Notes under the pieces: generated by a model
Databases searched by the model: none
What the model was told of the DNA's origin: nothing
The model's input: the letters and a program-made list of their open reading frames with translations, nothing else
Position numbers and translations under genes: made by a program
Assembly: GCF_004769665.1 (NCBI RefSeq)
Contig: NZ_RQGG01000036.1
Coordinates: 62,001-126,000 of the forward strand
Length of the DNA: 64,000 bases
DNA from: Leptospira kemamanensis
GTDB lineage: Bacteria; Spirochaetota; Leptospiria; Leptospirales; Leptospiraceae
Reading direction: 5' to 3'
Shown here: one piece after another, positions 1 through 8,971 of the stretch
How the letters are laid out: every line of letters starts with the position of its first letter
How positions within the stretch are numbered: the stretch's first letter is position 1

Positions 1-254
1 AAACAAAGAAGGAATTTGCAGTGCGTATGGGTGAAAATATCGTCACTGATAAATACATCCAAGTGAAAATGGAATCCACTTTACCAGGTGCAAGAAGTGC
101 CTTTGTAACAGGTTGGGTGTTTTATCCCAAAATTGATATCATTGAAGTAAAACAATTAGGAAGTGATGGAAATTCTGGAAAGTATTCCCAGTTAAAGAAA
201 GGAAAACACAAAAACCTATTCAATCCAGAGAAGGATGTAAAACTTCCTAAATAG
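1..254 (+). CDS. 3' end of an unidentified gene (cut by window edge)
   Basis: The reading frame is open from the left edge to a TAG at 252-254, so this is the C-terminal part of a longer protein. A GTG at 21 and an ATG at 27 occur in frame, but neither has a convincing ribosome binding site. The visible tail is rich in beta-branched residues and ends in a Lys/Asn-rich stretch. I recognise no family. It converges on the response regulator gene and overlaps its last 8 bp. Confidence 0.5.
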   Translation, partial: TKKEFAVRMGENIVTDKYIQVKMESTLPGARSAFVTGWVFYPKIDIIEVKQLGSDGNSGKYSQLKKGKHKNLFNPEKDVKLPK

Positions 255-648
255 GATTTGTTTTTCCCTTAACAAGGATGGTGGGAACCCATTCCACTAT
301 CCCTTGTTTGAGTGGGACTTTTGGAATCATCCAATGCAGCCCACAAAACCAAGATAAAAAATAAGCTGAAAAAGGCATCACACCCCAAACATCAAATCCA
401 GTGGATGCGATGACCATCACTCCCTTGTAACCTGATTTGTAAATGTTTCGCATCATCCAAAGTCCTGAGGTTTGTGTCTCCATCGTAACATCGGAAACAA
501 TCATATCGTAATCTTTGGATTTGTTGAAAAGCTCCCATCCCTGTTTGGCATCAACTGCGCGATCAGATTGAATCTTTTTTTGGTCAAAATAGGTTTTTAG
601 GTTATTCGCATAACGATCATTATCATCTACAATTAATACTTTTTTCAT
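247..648 (-). CDS. Single-domain response regulator
   Basis: A 133-residue CheY-like receiver domain with no output domain. The acidic pocket (D8, D9), the phosphoacceptor D53 in a VSDVTM context, a Thr near residue 84 and the conserved Lys near residue 110 followed by Val-Pro are all visible, so it should be phosphorylatable. The C-terminal third ([19 protein letters not shown]) is unusually aromatic and hydrophobic for a receiver. Its start overlaps the stop of the upstream ABC exporter gene by 4 bp (ATGA), implying translational coupling. No histidine kinase lies nearby, so its partner is unknown. Confidence 0.85.
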   Translation of the reverse strand: MKKVLIVDDNDRYANNLKTYFDQKKIQSDRAVDAKQGWELFNKSKDYDMIVSDVTMETQTSGLWMMRNIYKSGYKGVMVIASTGFDVWGVMPFSAYFLSWFCGLHWMIPKVPLKQGIVEWVPTILVKGKTNPI

Positions 649-2540
649 ATTTGGATCTCTGCATCTGCGAATTGACTGTCGTATAATTTTTTATAAATAC
701 CATTTTTTTCAAGTAAGGAATCATGATCCCCTTGTTCCTTGATCTCACCTTCTTCAATCACAACGATATTTTTGATTCGCCTTACGGTCGATAACCTGTG
801 AGCAATGATAAAGGTAGTTCGGTTTTGGAATAATCTTTCTAGGGCACGGCTAACCAATCGTTCTGATTGGGCATCGAGAGCACTGGTAGCCTCATCTAAG
901 ATCAAAATCTCCGCATTACGTAATAACGCACGCGCAATAACCAAACGTTGTCTTTGCCCACCACTCAAATCCAATCCACGCACACCAATCATGGTATCAT
1001 AACCGTTTTCCATTTTGGTGATAAAATCATGGGCATTGGCCAAACGAGCCGCTCTCACCACTTCTTTCCGTGTGGCCGCACCCGTTCCATAGGCAATGTT
1101 ATCTGCAATCGTTCCATGGAAGAGAAAAATCTCTTGGGTCACAATTCCGATTTTTTTACGTAAGGATTGCAAAGAGTAACGTTTGATATCGATTCCATCG
1201 ATGGTGATCTGCCCTGCTGTAGGATCAAAAAACCGTGGGATTAAGTCCATCATGGTAGACTTTCCAGAACCACTGGTTCCAACAAAGGCATACGTCTCAC
1301 CCAATTTGATGTCCAAATTGATTCCTTTTAGGACTTCTTGGTTGGTTCCCGGATAAGAAAAATGTATGTCTTCGAACTTAATTCCTTCTGTGATTTTTTC
1401 TAACACAGTTTCGTCGCCATGTTCGATGACTTCAGGATCCCGATCAATGATTTCAAAAATGCGTTTCCCTGCGGAATTGGCTTGGGTGATTTTTCCAACC
1501 ATTTGAGAAAGTTGAGTGAGTGGTCGCATCAAAAAGAGTAATGTCAAAAGGAATGCCATAAATTCACCTTGTGTGAACTTACCTGAATAAATAAATTTGG
1601 CACCTATTGCGAAATAACCGAGAACCACAATGGAAGAAGTTAGTTCCACAAGACTTGGGGCCATTTGTAAATAAAACTGACCTTTAAACGTTCTACGGTA
1701 GACCCTTTGGTTGATGTGATCAAATTTCTTCAGATCTTGTTTTTCTTGACGGAACGTTCGAATCACTTTAATGCCAGAAATGAATTCTTGGATGTGTCCA
1801 TTGAGATCAGCTAGTTTTTCCTGAAATCTTGCAGTTGAAGACGAAATTTTACGAGTGAACAAGGTAACAGGTAAAATGACAACAGGAACCGTTAAACATG
1901 CCAAAACCAAAAGTTCGGAATTGAGATAAATTAAAATGACTAAGTGTGTTAATACATAAAAGAAATTAATTACCGCATCACGTAAGTTACTGGAGATGAC
2001 TGCGGCCACAATTTCAGCATCATTGATGACACGACTCATAATGAGTCCAGTTTTCTCTTTATAAAAATACGTAAGTGGAAGTTTTTGTACTTTTTGAAAG
2101 AGTTCTTGTCGTATGTCACGAACGGCTTTGTAACCTGCGGTCGCTATACAATAGACAGACAAAAGATAAGTTCCTAGTTTCAATAGATACAAGGGAAAAA
2201 CCGCAATACAGACTGCCCAAACCACCTCTTTTGGTTCCATATCTTTGGTGTAATCATTGACTTGGAGTTTAAAGGAAATGATGACTCGTTTGATTCTCTC
2301 TAATCCATCGAGGCTATCTTCCCCAAGTAAAACTTCCTGCACCAAAATGGTTTTTTCGGGTAAGGTTAAATCTAAATGGAAACGATTGTTTTTGTCACTT
2401 CCAAGTGAATCAAAAAGAGGAATGAGTGCTGTGAGTGAGATACCATTGAGTACAGCAGTTAACAATGCAAAGATGAGTCCTAAAACAAACCTTTGCCTAT
2501 AATGAACGCTATAACTCAGTAATCTTAAAAAATATTTCAT
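645..2540 (-). CDS. MsbA-like ABC exporter (fused membrane and ATPase domains)
   Basis: This 631-residue half-transporter has the type IV exporter plan. A membrane domain (about residues 1-345) carries six predicted helices and is followed by a nucleotide-binding domain with Walker A GTSGSGKS (421-428), signature LSGGQ (525-529), Walker B ILILDE (545-550) and H-loop His581. It should work as a homodimer, exporting lipid, lipopeptide or drug-like substrates; MsbA-type lipid flipping is the closest analogy. The loop between helices 1 and 2 (about 45-105) is longer than in E. coli MsbA. It overlaps a glutamine amidotransferase gene upstream and a response regulator gene downstream by 4 bp each. 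The substrate cannot be read from the sequence. Confidence 0.9.
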   Translation of the reverse strand: MKYFLRLLSYSVHYRQRFVLGLIFALLTAVLNGISLTALIPLFDSLGSDKNNRFHLDLTLPEKTILVQEVLLGEDSLDGLERIKRVIISFKLQVNDYTKDMEPKEVVWAVCIAVFPLYLLKLGTYLLSVYCIATAGYKAVRDIRQELFQKVQKLPLTYFYKEKTGLIMSRVINDAEIVAAVISSNLRDAVINFFYVLTHLVILIYLNSELLVLACLTVPVVILPVTLFTRKISSSTARFQEKLADLNGHIQEFISGIKVIRTFRQEKQDLKKFDHINQRVYRRTFKGQFYLQMAPSLVELTSSIVVLGYFAIGAKFIYSGKFTQGEFMAFLLTLLFLMRPLTQLSQMVGKITQANSAGKRIFEIIDRDPEVIEHGDETVLEKITEGIKFEDIHFSYPGTNQEVLKGINLDIKLGETYAFVGTSGSGKSTMMDLIPRFFDPTAGQITIDGIDIKRYSLQSLRKKIGIVTQEIFLFHGTIADNIAYGTGAATRKEVVRAARLANAHDFITKMENGYDTMIGVRGLDLSGGQRQRLVIARALLRNAEILILDEATSALDAQSERLVSRALERLFQNRTTFIIAHRLSTVRRIKNIVVIEEGEIKEQGDHDSLLEKNGIYKKLYDSQFADAEIQI

Positions 2541-3106
2541 GTAAGAACTTCCTCATAGAAGTTACGAAGTAAGGTTTCTCCATATTCCGTTAGGATGGAT
2601 TCAGGATGAAACTGAACCCCAAAAACCTTTTTCCATTTTCTGTGACGAATCCCCATGATCACACCATCATTGGTTTCTGCTGTCACTTCCAATTCCTCGG
2701 GAAAATTCAGTTTTGAAACTGCCCAGGAGTGGTAACGATTTGCCAAAAATCGATTGGGAATCTTTTTAAATAATCCTTCCCCACTATGTTCGATGGGGGA
2801 TGGACGTCCATGATAGATCTCTTTTGTTTGTTCCAGTTTGGCCCCAAAGGATTCTGCAATCGTTTGGTGACCCAAACAAATTCCTAACACAGGGAATTGG
2901 GTATATAGATTCTGAAAATGAGAAACAAGTTTCCCGGATGTCTTGGGTAAACCAGGTCCTGGAGATAGTACGACTGCTTTGATTGTTTGATTTGTATCCA
3001 AGGGAAGGGTTTCATCATTTCGCATTACAGTTGTAGGTGCGATTTTACTTAGGTATTGGTATAAAATATAAGTGAAAGAATCGTAGTTATCGATGAGTAA
3101 AAACAT
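2537..3106 (-). CDS. Class I glutamine amidotransferase, TrpG/PabA type (orphan copy)
   Basis: A 189-residue amidotransferase with the full catalytic triad: nucleophile C77 in GICLGHQ, H167 and E169 in the FHPES motif. The N-terminal DNYDSFT motif is typical of TrpG/PabA. It would supply ammonia from glutamine to a chorismate-using partner. A second TrpG sits next to TrpE at 28 kb, so this copy may serve PabB (4-amino-4-deoxychorismate, folate synthesis) encoded elsewhere. It is the first gene of a coupled operon with an ABC exporter and a response regulator, an unexpected context. The family call is firm; the pabA role is inference. Confidence 0.85.
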   Translation of the reverse strand: MFLLIDNYDSFTYILYQYLSKIAPTTVMRNDETLPLDTNQTIKAVVLSPGPGLPKTSGKLVSHFQNLYTQFPVLGICLGHQTIAESFGAKLEQTKEIYHGRPSPIEHSGEGLFKKIPNRFLANRYHSWAVSKLNFPEELEVTAETNDGVIMGIRHRKWKKVFGVQFHPESILTEYGETLLRNFYEEVLT

Positions 3107-3160
3107 ACTAGGATTGGACCAGTGGAAATTTTATCTTTCCACCAATCCCAATTCCAACTT

Positions 3161-4327
3161 TTAAGCGTTTGGAGTTTCGATCCCAACTCCATCGTTTAGG
3201 AATTTCGAAATGATCACTCTTTGGATTTGTGAAGTTCCTTCGTAGATTTGGAAAATTTTAGCATCACGCATCAATTTTTCTACAGGGTATTCTTCGTTAA
3301 ATCCGTATCCACCGAAGATTTGAACTGCATCTGTCGTGACACGCATTGCCATATCCGCACAGAATACTTTTGCAATCGATGCTTGGTATGTATTTCGGTA
3401 TCCGTTGTCAATGAGCCATGCGGATTGCCAACATAACAAACGACCTGCTTCGATGTCACGTGCCATCTCGGCGATCATAAAACTAACACCTTGGTTTACA
3501 GAAATTGGTTTTCCGAACGCATTACGAGTGTTCGCATAACGAATGGAATGATCAAGAGCCGCGCGAGCAACACCAACTGCTCCAATGGCAACTGCAGGAC
3601 GAGTTTGGTCAAACGCACCCATTGCAATTTTAAAACCTTCCCCTTCTTTCCCGATCATATTTTCTTTCGGAACTTTTACATCTTCAAAAGTCACACCACG
3701 TGTGTCGGAACAACGTTGTCCCATATTCTTTTCTTTTTTACCGATGATGATTCCTGGAGTTTTGGCATCTACGATGAAACCAGTCATCCCTTTATGACCA
3801 GCATTTGGATCTGTTTTTGCTAATACGAAAAACCAATCCGCATGTCCTGCGTTGGTAATCCACATTTTGGAACCATTGATGATGTATTCATCACCTACAC
3901 GTTTAGCAGTAGTGCGGATCCCCGCAACGTCAGATCCAGCACCTGGTTCTGTGACTGCATACGCTGCTAATGTAAAATTTTCAGACATTGGTTGAATGAA
4001 TTTTTTCATGACGTAATCGTCAGCACCTAACAAAACAGGTGCTAAGGCGAGGTTATTCGCAAGGATCGCTGTTGCCATCCCAGAACATCCATAAAATAAT
4101 TCTTCAGAAGCGATGAGTTCGTCCAGAACCCCAAGCCCTGCTCCACCGTATTCGGCAGGAATATGCATGTTCATCAGACCCACGTCGAATGCTTTTTTCA
4201 AAATTTCTTTTGGATACTCACCTGTGTGGTCATGGTGTTCCGCTTTGGGAATCATTTCATTTTTTGCGAAATCTCTGGCTAATTCGCGGAGGGCTTTTTG
4301 TTCATCGGTGATTGAAAAGTCGATCAT
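3161..4327 (-). CDS. Acyl-CoA dehydrogenase
   Basis: A full-length 388-residue FAD-dependent acyl-CoA dehydrogenase, catalysing the first alpha,beta-dehydrogenation of fatty-acid beta-oxidation and passing electrons to ETF. The middle domain has the family signature [15 protein letters not shown] followed by [12 protein letters not shown]. The C-terminal domain ends in the [17 protein letters not shown] motif, whose Glu is the usual catalytic base in short-chain-type enzymes. Leptospira grow on long-chain fatty acids, so such enzymes are central to carbon metabolism. The gene stands alone, 54 bp upstream of the amidotransferase gene. Chain-length specificity cannot be assigned. Confidence 0.93.
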   Translation of the reverse strand: MIDFSITDEQKALRELARDFAKNEMIPKAEHHDHTGEYPKEILKKAFDVGLMNMHIPAEYGGAGLGVLDELIASEELFYGCSGMATAILANNLALAPVLLGADDYVMKKFIQPMSENFTLAAYAVTEPGAGSDVAGIRTTAKRVGDEYIINGSKMWITNAGHADWFFVLAKTDPNAGHKGMTGFIVDAKTPGIIIGKKEKNMGQRCSDTRGVTFEDVKVPKENMIGKEGEGFKIAMGAFDQTRPAVAIGAVGVARAALDHSIRYANTRNAFGKPISVNQGVSFMIAEMARDIEAGRLLCWQSAWLIDNGYRNTYQASIAKVFCADMAMRVTTDAVQIFGGYGFNEEYPVEKLMRDAKIFQIYEGTSQIQRVIISKFLNDGVGIETPNA

Positions 4328-4450
4328 GGGTTGCCTTGTAGATGTTTTTTTACAGTACTCTGGAATTTTCTCTATGAGTCAAGAAACTAGGGCGACTTAA
4401 ATCTGTTGAAAAATCTTTTGAATCCAAAATCCTAGCCATGGGAGACTACA

Positions 4451-5194
4451 ATGTCAGGACACTCGAAATGGGCGACGATTCGAAGAAAAAAGGGAGCCAT
4501 TGATGCCAAAAGAGGCGCCATCTTTACAAGGATAGCCAAAGAAATTTCTGTAGCAGCCAAAGAAGGTGGAGGTGACCAAGAGGGAAACCCAAGACTTCGT
4601 TTAGCGGTTACCAAAGCAAAAGCCGCCAACATGCCAAAAGACAATATCGAACGTGCCATCAAGAAGGGTACGGGTGGTCTCGAAGGGATGGTATATGAAG
4701 AGTGTTTGTACGAATGTTATGCACCAGGTGGAGTTGCCATCATGGTGGATGTCCTCACCGATAAAAAATCCCGTACAACCCCCGAAATTAAAAGTATTTT
4801 AACCAAACTTGGTGGATCCCTTGCCAATGCTGGTGCTGTGTCACGACTCTTCGAACGAAAAGGCCAACTCACACTCAAAGCAGATCAAATTTCTGAAGAA
4901 GCTTTGTTTGATCTCGCTCTCGGAGCAGGGGCTGAAGACATCCAAGTGAATGACGGCATGTATGTGGTTCTCACATCACCAGCGGAATACGAAGCAGTGC
5001 AGTCAGCTCTCTCTTCCAAAGGATTGAATATGGAAGAGTCGGAAATCAAATACATTCCAATGACCACCGTCGAAGTGAACGATAAAGAGACTGCCGAAAA
5101 GGTAATGAAACTCATCGAAAACCTAGAAGGAAACGATGATGTCCAAGGTGTGAGCTCCAACTTTGAGTTAGGCGAAGGAGTGGAACTCGACTAA
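4451..5194 (+). CDS. yebC: YebC/PmpR family regulator (TACO1-like)
   Basis: The 247-residue length and the N-terminal motif [20 protein letters not shown] are diagnostic of the YebC family, followed by the conserved [14 protein letters not shown] segment. Family members are described as DNA-binding regulators, and more recently as ribosome-associated factors that relieve stalling at proline-rich stretches; the sequence does not show which applies here. A GGGAGA ribosome binding site lies just before the ATG. The gene is divergent from the acyl-CoA dehydrogenase gene and ends at a strong hairpin. The ruvC neighbour common in other bacteria is absent. Confidence 0.95.
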   Translation: MSGHSKWATIRRKKGAIDAKRGAIFTRIAKEISVAAKEGGGDQEGNPRLRLAVTKAKAANMPKDNIERAIKKGTGGLEGMVYEECLYECYAPGGVAIMVDVLTDKKSRTTPEIKSILTKLGGSLANAGAVSRLFERKGQLTLKADQISEEALFDLALGAGAEDIQVNDGMYVVLTSPAEYEAVQSALSSKGLNMEESEIKYIPMTTVEVNDKETAEKVMKLIENLEGNDDVQGVSSNFELGEGVELD

Positions 5195-5227
5195 GGTTCC
5201 AAAAAAATCTGACTTTGCAAGAGAGGG

Positions 5228-5263
5228 AAGAATCGTGAGATAATTATGTCTCTCACGATTCTT
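5228..5263 (+). terminator. Hairpin downstream of yebC
   Basis: A perfect 13-bp inverted repeat (AAGAATCGTGAGA at 5228-5240, complement at 5251-5263) with a 10-nt loop starts 33 nt after the yebC stop and is followed by a short T-rich tract. It is a probable intrinsic terminator for yebC. The opposite strand has no T run, so it is less likely to serve the convergent gene. Confidence 0.7.
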
Positions 5264-5319
5264 TTGATTCGAATGAATTCCTAGGAACTTGAAAGTTCCG
5301 AATCCCTATCTAAACTTTT

Positions 5320-5565
5320 TTATTTTCTTTTGATAAACCCAGCAATGATAATCAAAAGAATCGCTCCTACAACAGCAACGATCAGTTCGGCGATTAGGTT
5401 ATTTGCACTAAAGCCAAGAAACCGAAAAACAATCCCACCTAAAAAGGAACCCACCACACCAATCACCAAATTGGCAATGATTCCAAAACCCTTCCCACGA
5501 AGGATACGACCTGCAAGCCAACCTGCCGCAAGACCAATGAGTAAAAACCAAATAAAACTATACAT
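5320..5565 (-). CDS. GlsB/YeaQ/YmgE family small membrane protein
   Basis: An 81-residue, very hydrophobic protein with about three transmembrane helices and glycine-rich turns (GLAAGWLAGRILRGKGFG; GVVGSFLGGIVF), ending in a short basic tail. This matches the transglycosylase-associated / YeaQ family, whose members are often stress-induced and of unclear molecular function. The gene is monocistronic between yebC and the EAL gene. Membrane location is certain from composition; the function is not known. Confidence 0.85.
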   Translation of the reverse strand: MYSFIWFLLIGLAAGWLAGRILRGKGFGIIANLVIGVVGSFLGGIVFRFLGFSANNLIAELIVAVVGAILLIIIAGFIKRK

Positions 5566-5653
5566 AAGTGACTATCCTTGTTGCCTTTTCTATTGAATTC
5601 TCATAAAATTACAAGACGTCGTTAAAGAATCAAATCATATACGAAGGTAACAT

Positions 5654-7003
5654 TTGAAAAATCAACTCTTAACTGGTCCTTATTATTTTGGAATGAAAGA
5701 CTTGGAAGTTTTTAAAAAACAATTCATCCAAGAAAACAAAGGAAAACCACTTTTTCTCATTCGATTTGAGAACATAACAGGTATCGAACTCACTGAATTT
5801 TTGGATTTATTAAGAACGGAATTTTATTCCTGTTTGGACTTAGAAGATATTTCGTTTGGATTTCACTACTTAGAAAAACAAAATATTTTGTTAATGGGAA
5901 TTTCACCTTTATTTGAATGGGACATTGAAAAGTTCCCCAATATCGAAAACTCTGTTGGAAAATTCCAACAACAATGTTTACAAAACAAAATTGTTTCATT
6001 CCACTTTGGTGTCTCACGTACACAATCCAATTTTATTTCAGACAATGAAGAGATCTTTGCCGAACTCTTTAAATCCTCTGAAAAAAATCTAAATGACAAT
6101 TTAGTCCGTTGGAGTTGGACCTATTACAACAAAGCAAATACATATATTTCTGGGTCAGTGCATGAAGCGATGATCCAACCCACTGTAATCTTCAATCCAA
6201 AAGAGAAAACATATTCGGTAAAAGGCGGGGAAGTTTTTTTGGGTGGGGGAGCATACATTGGATATAAAGATTTAATCAATGATATCCCTTCTGACCAAGA
6301 TTTAAACCGTATCGAACTTTTGATTTTAGAAAAACTCATCAGTGCTTGTGAAGGTGCACCAGGCCTATTAAAATTCAATATTTCCCCACAATCCTTAATT
6401 GATACTTTCTCTCACAATGACCGAGTGGATCGTTTGAAACAACTCATCTTAAAAAAGGATTTATCTCCTGAAAATATCCGGTTTGAGCTCGTGGAAAAAC
6501 CATACGATGAATCCAAATACCAACTAAAAGATGTCTGCCATGCATTTTATTCTCACGGAATGAGTTTTGCTGCTGATGACTTTGGCGTAAAAAGTCAGTC
6601 TCATCAAATAGTACTGGATTTGGGAATTATGATCAAAGAATTCAAATTGGATCCAATTAGTTTTAAATTCAAAATCGAAGAAGACCAAATTAAGTTTTTA
6701 GACAACTTAGCCTTTATTGATTATTGCAAACGATTGGCAGACAACCGAGAAGCTGTGATTACCGCAGAAGCAGTGGAAGATTTTGATACATTAAATTTCT
6801 TAATGGAACACCAAATTTATCAATTCCAAGCCAATATTTTATTTGGAAAAATGACAGTGACTGATTACAAAAGGGATTTTGATTTACTCCATTCCATTCA
6901 TGAAGATGTAGTAAAAGAAGTCCTGACAGACAAAATTTTATCGGAAAAACAAAAGAAAGTGGGGAACTTGTTTCTCGTCGCATCCGAAGAAGGACTCATT
7001 TAG
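5654..7003 (+). CDS. EAL-domain protein (probable c-di-GMP phosphodiesterase) with degenerate N-terminal domain
   Basis: A 449-residue protein starting at a TTG preceded by a GAAGG box. The C-terminal half (about 165-405) is an EAL domain. The eponymous motif reads EVF (E193), but the metal and catalytic positions seem kept: N242 (FNIS), E278 (ELVE), D308-D309 (DDFG), K331 (KLD), E372/E375 (AEAVE) and Q392. Hydrolysis of c-di-GMP is therefore plausible. Residues 1-160 could be a decayed GGDEF-like fold with no GGDEF motif. It has no membrane segments, so it is cytoplasmic. A pseudo-receiver gene follows 7 bp downstream, probably as a functional partner. Confidence 0.8.
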   Translation: MKNQLLTGPYYFGMKDLEVFKKQFIQENKGKPLFLIRFENITGIELTEFLDLLRTEFYSCLDLEDISFGFHYLEKQNILLMGISPLFEWDIEKFPNIENSVGKFQQQCLQNKIVSFHFGVSRTQSNFISDNEEIFAELFKSSEKNLNDNLVRWSWTYYNKANTYISGSVHEAMIQPTVIFNPKEKTYSVKGGEVFLGGGAYIGYKDLINDIPSDQDLNRIELLILEKLISACEGAPGLLKFNISPQSLIDTFSHNDRVDRLKQLILKKDLSPENIRFELVEKPYDESKYQLKDVCHAFYSHGMSFAADDFGVKSQSHQIVLDLGIMIKEFKLDPISFKFKIEEDQIKFLDNLAFIDYCKRLADNREAVITAEAVEDFDTLNFLMEHQIYQFQANILFGKMTVTDYKRDFDLLHSIHEDVVKEVLTDKILSEKQKKVGNLFLVASEEGLI

Positions 7004-7010
7004 ATATTTT

Positions 7011-7988
7011 ATGCATTTTATAATGGCCATCGAAAACGATTTCAATTCCTCGCAGGATTTGGAGAATATTTTTTTAGGACTACGACAACGAGTTGTGATC
7101 ACGAAGTTTTCGGTGACTGTTCAAGAATATGTAAAGTCTTCCAACCCAGATATCATTCTCATGGGTTTAACCTTCAAAGACAAAAAGGAATTGGAATTTA
7201 TATTGGAACTTCGTCGGGATGTGATCACTCACAATATTCCGATTATGGCGATGATTCCCAAGGAAGATAGTAATTTCATCGCAAACCATAAAAAACTTGG
7301 GTTTACCGATTACATGGTGAAGCCACTCGCAAAACAAGCATTACTTGATCGAATTCAATCTCACATTGAAGAATATAAATTTAGTGAATCTTCCAAAACA
7401 CGAGATAATGTTTCCTTTGTGGTGGTGGACAGGGGACATGGACGAGTTTTATTCCAATGTCGTGCTAACTTAAAACGATATGTTTTTCCAGAATTTAAAA
7501 AAATCTTTACCATCAATTTTCTAAAGTCCATCCAAGCAGAAAGAATTTGTTTTGATGTGCGCGTCGTTCCTGAACTTGGAAAAGAGGAAGTCGAAGTTTT
7601 TGAACGTGTTATGAAAATCTTTCAAAGTCACGACAAAGTCATTTTTATTGCAGGTCGCCATATGGGAGCCTTTATCGAACATGCAAAAGACGATGAACGA
7701 ATGTTAGTGTTCATGGCTCCTAACGAATTCGATGAATACGTAAAAATGGAAGAACTTAAAAAAGAAGAACAACGCAAAAAAGAGAAAAAAGAAAAGTTTG
7801 CCAAAGACTCCAATAAAGAACCTTCTCAAACACCAGTTGTTCCTCCTACCAACCTAGGGGATGTGAAGGTGGAATTGAATCCCACCAGTGTGGGTCCAGT
7901 AACTTCTAAAGATGTAAATCCAACAGAGACAACACAATCTCCTACAAAGAACGATAAAGAAAATATAACAGATACAAATCCAATATAA
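7011..7988 (+). CDS. Pseudo-receiver protein with Lys/Glu-rich tail
   Basis: A 325-residue protein. Residues 1-120 follow the CheY fold pattern, but the phosphoacceptor Asp is replaced by Gly52 (in DIILMGLTF), while the C-terminal Lys104-Pro is kept; it cannot signal by normal phosphorylation. A second alpha/beta region (about 130-245) is unassigned. Residues 245-275 are an extremely charged predicted coil, followed by a Pro/Thr/Asn-rich disordered tail. ATG codons at 7011 and 7023 are both possible starts. It lies 7 bp after the EAL gene, so the two are probably co-transcribed and may interact. Confidence 0.7.
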   Translation: MHFIMAIENDFNSSQDLENIFLGLRQRVVITKFSVTVQEYVKSSNPDIILMGLTFKDKKELEFILELRRDVITHNIPIMAMIPKEDSNFIANHKKLGFTDYMVKPLAKQALLDRIQSHIEEYKFSESSKTRDNVSFVVVDRGHGRVLFQCRANLKRYVFPEFKKIFTINFLKSIQAERICFDVRVVPELGKEEVEVFERVMKIFQSHDKVIFIAGRHMGAFIEHAKDDERMLVFMAPNEFDEYVKMEELKKEEQRKKEKKEKFAKDSNKEPSQTPVVPPTNLGDVKVELNPTSVGPVTSKDVNPTETTQSPTKNDKENITDTNPI

Positions 7989-8095
7989 GAACCAAATTTG
8001 CCTTGTACGATAGATGATAAATGAATCAAAATTCCAACTAAGCTAAAAATAAAAACAATCACCTATAGAATTTGAATCACAAAAAGAAGAGAAGT

Positions 8096-8878
8096 ATGAA
8101 CTACAAAAGAGAAGAAATCGATTTACCAAATGGAAAGGGAGAAATCATTCATTTCCAAATGAATGAACAAAACTCACTCACAGGACAAAACATGCGTGAC
8201 CTCGGTGAGATTTTAAAAGAAATCAAAGCGGATCCAAAAAAACGAGGAGTGATTTTAGGAACAGAAAATCCTAAATTTTTCTGTAATGGACTCGATGCGG
8301 AAAATCTTCTTTCCACTCCCAAAGACAAACTCATAGACGAAGTGGGTGGAATCGTTATCCTTTTTGGTGAACTTGTAAAATTTGATAAACCACTGATTAC
8401 GGAAGTGACAGGTTATGCCATGGGTGGGGGAGCTGTGATCACTGTTGCATCTGATTTCAAATACATGTTAGATGGAAAATGTCGTATTGGATTTACAGAA
8501 GTGAATGTTGGTTTACCACTTCCTGCAAGTTTTATTGATCGAATTAAGATGTGTGTGGAACCAAGATATTGGGCAGAAGTTTGTTTGGAAGGAACGATCT
8601 ACAAAGCTCCTGAAGCAAAAAAAATTGGTCTTATCGACGAGATTGCACAAACTCCAGAAGAAGTGAGAAAACTCTCTCTTAAAAAATTAGAGTCTCTTGC
8701 AAAGGTTCCTTCTTCCGCTTACCGTGCGACAAAAAACACACTGAATGCAACTCTCTTACAAAACTTGGAGCAATACAAAATTGACACCACAAAATCGTTT
8801 AAACAACCAGGTGTGGTCGATAATCTCTTAGAAGCAATGAGAGCGTTAAAAGAAAAAAGAAGACCTGTTTTCCAATAA
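8096..8878 (+). CDS. Enoyl-CoA hydratase/isomerase family protein
   Basis: A crotonase-fold protein of 260 residues. It shows the oxyanion-hole regions NPKFFCNGLDAENL and TGYAMGGGAVITVASDFKYM, then an EVNVGLPLP stretch where catalytic Glu residues usually lie. A likely role is hydration or isomerisation of enoyl-CoA in fatty-acid degradation. The ATG at 8096 has a GAAGAGAAG ribosome binding site; an upstream in-frame TTG at 8072 would add eight basic residues and lacks one. The substrate is uncertain because crotonase subfamilies are hard to separate by motif. Confidence 0.85.
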   Translation: MNYKREEIDLPNGKGEIIHFQMNEQNSLTGQNMRDLGEILKEIKADPKKRGVILGTENPKFFCNGLDAENLLSTPKDKLIDEVGGIVILFGELVKFDKPLITEVTGYAMGGGAVITVASDFKYMLDGKCRIGFTEVNVGLPLPASFIDRIKMCVEPRYWAEVCLEGTIYKAPEAKKIGLIDEIAQTPEEVRKLSLKKLESLAKVPSSAYRATKNTLNATLLQNLEQYKIDTTKSFKQPGVVDNLLEAMRALKEKRRPVFQ

Positions 8879-8892
8879 CTGTTTGCAGGCGG

Positions 8893-8923
8893 AATCAAAG
8901 GACAAGAATTCTGTCCTTTGATT
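8893..8923 (+). terminator. Hairpin after the enoyl-CoA hydratase gene
   Basis: A perfect 12-bp stem (AATCAAAGGACA at 8893-8904 with its complement at 8912-8923) and a 7-nt loop, followed by TCTTAT, 14 nt after the stop codon. The T tract is short but stem and position fit an intrinsic terminator. Confidence 0.7.
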
Positions 8924-8971
8924 TCTTATAAGCCTTTTCACCATACTTGCCGAAAATTATAGTGAAATCCG

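Noticed and set aside
3695..3705. Other CACGTG-containing sites (also near 12810, 22485, 31172) as extra parS sites
   Set aside because: They match only the central hexamer and lack the flanking GTTT/AAAC arms.
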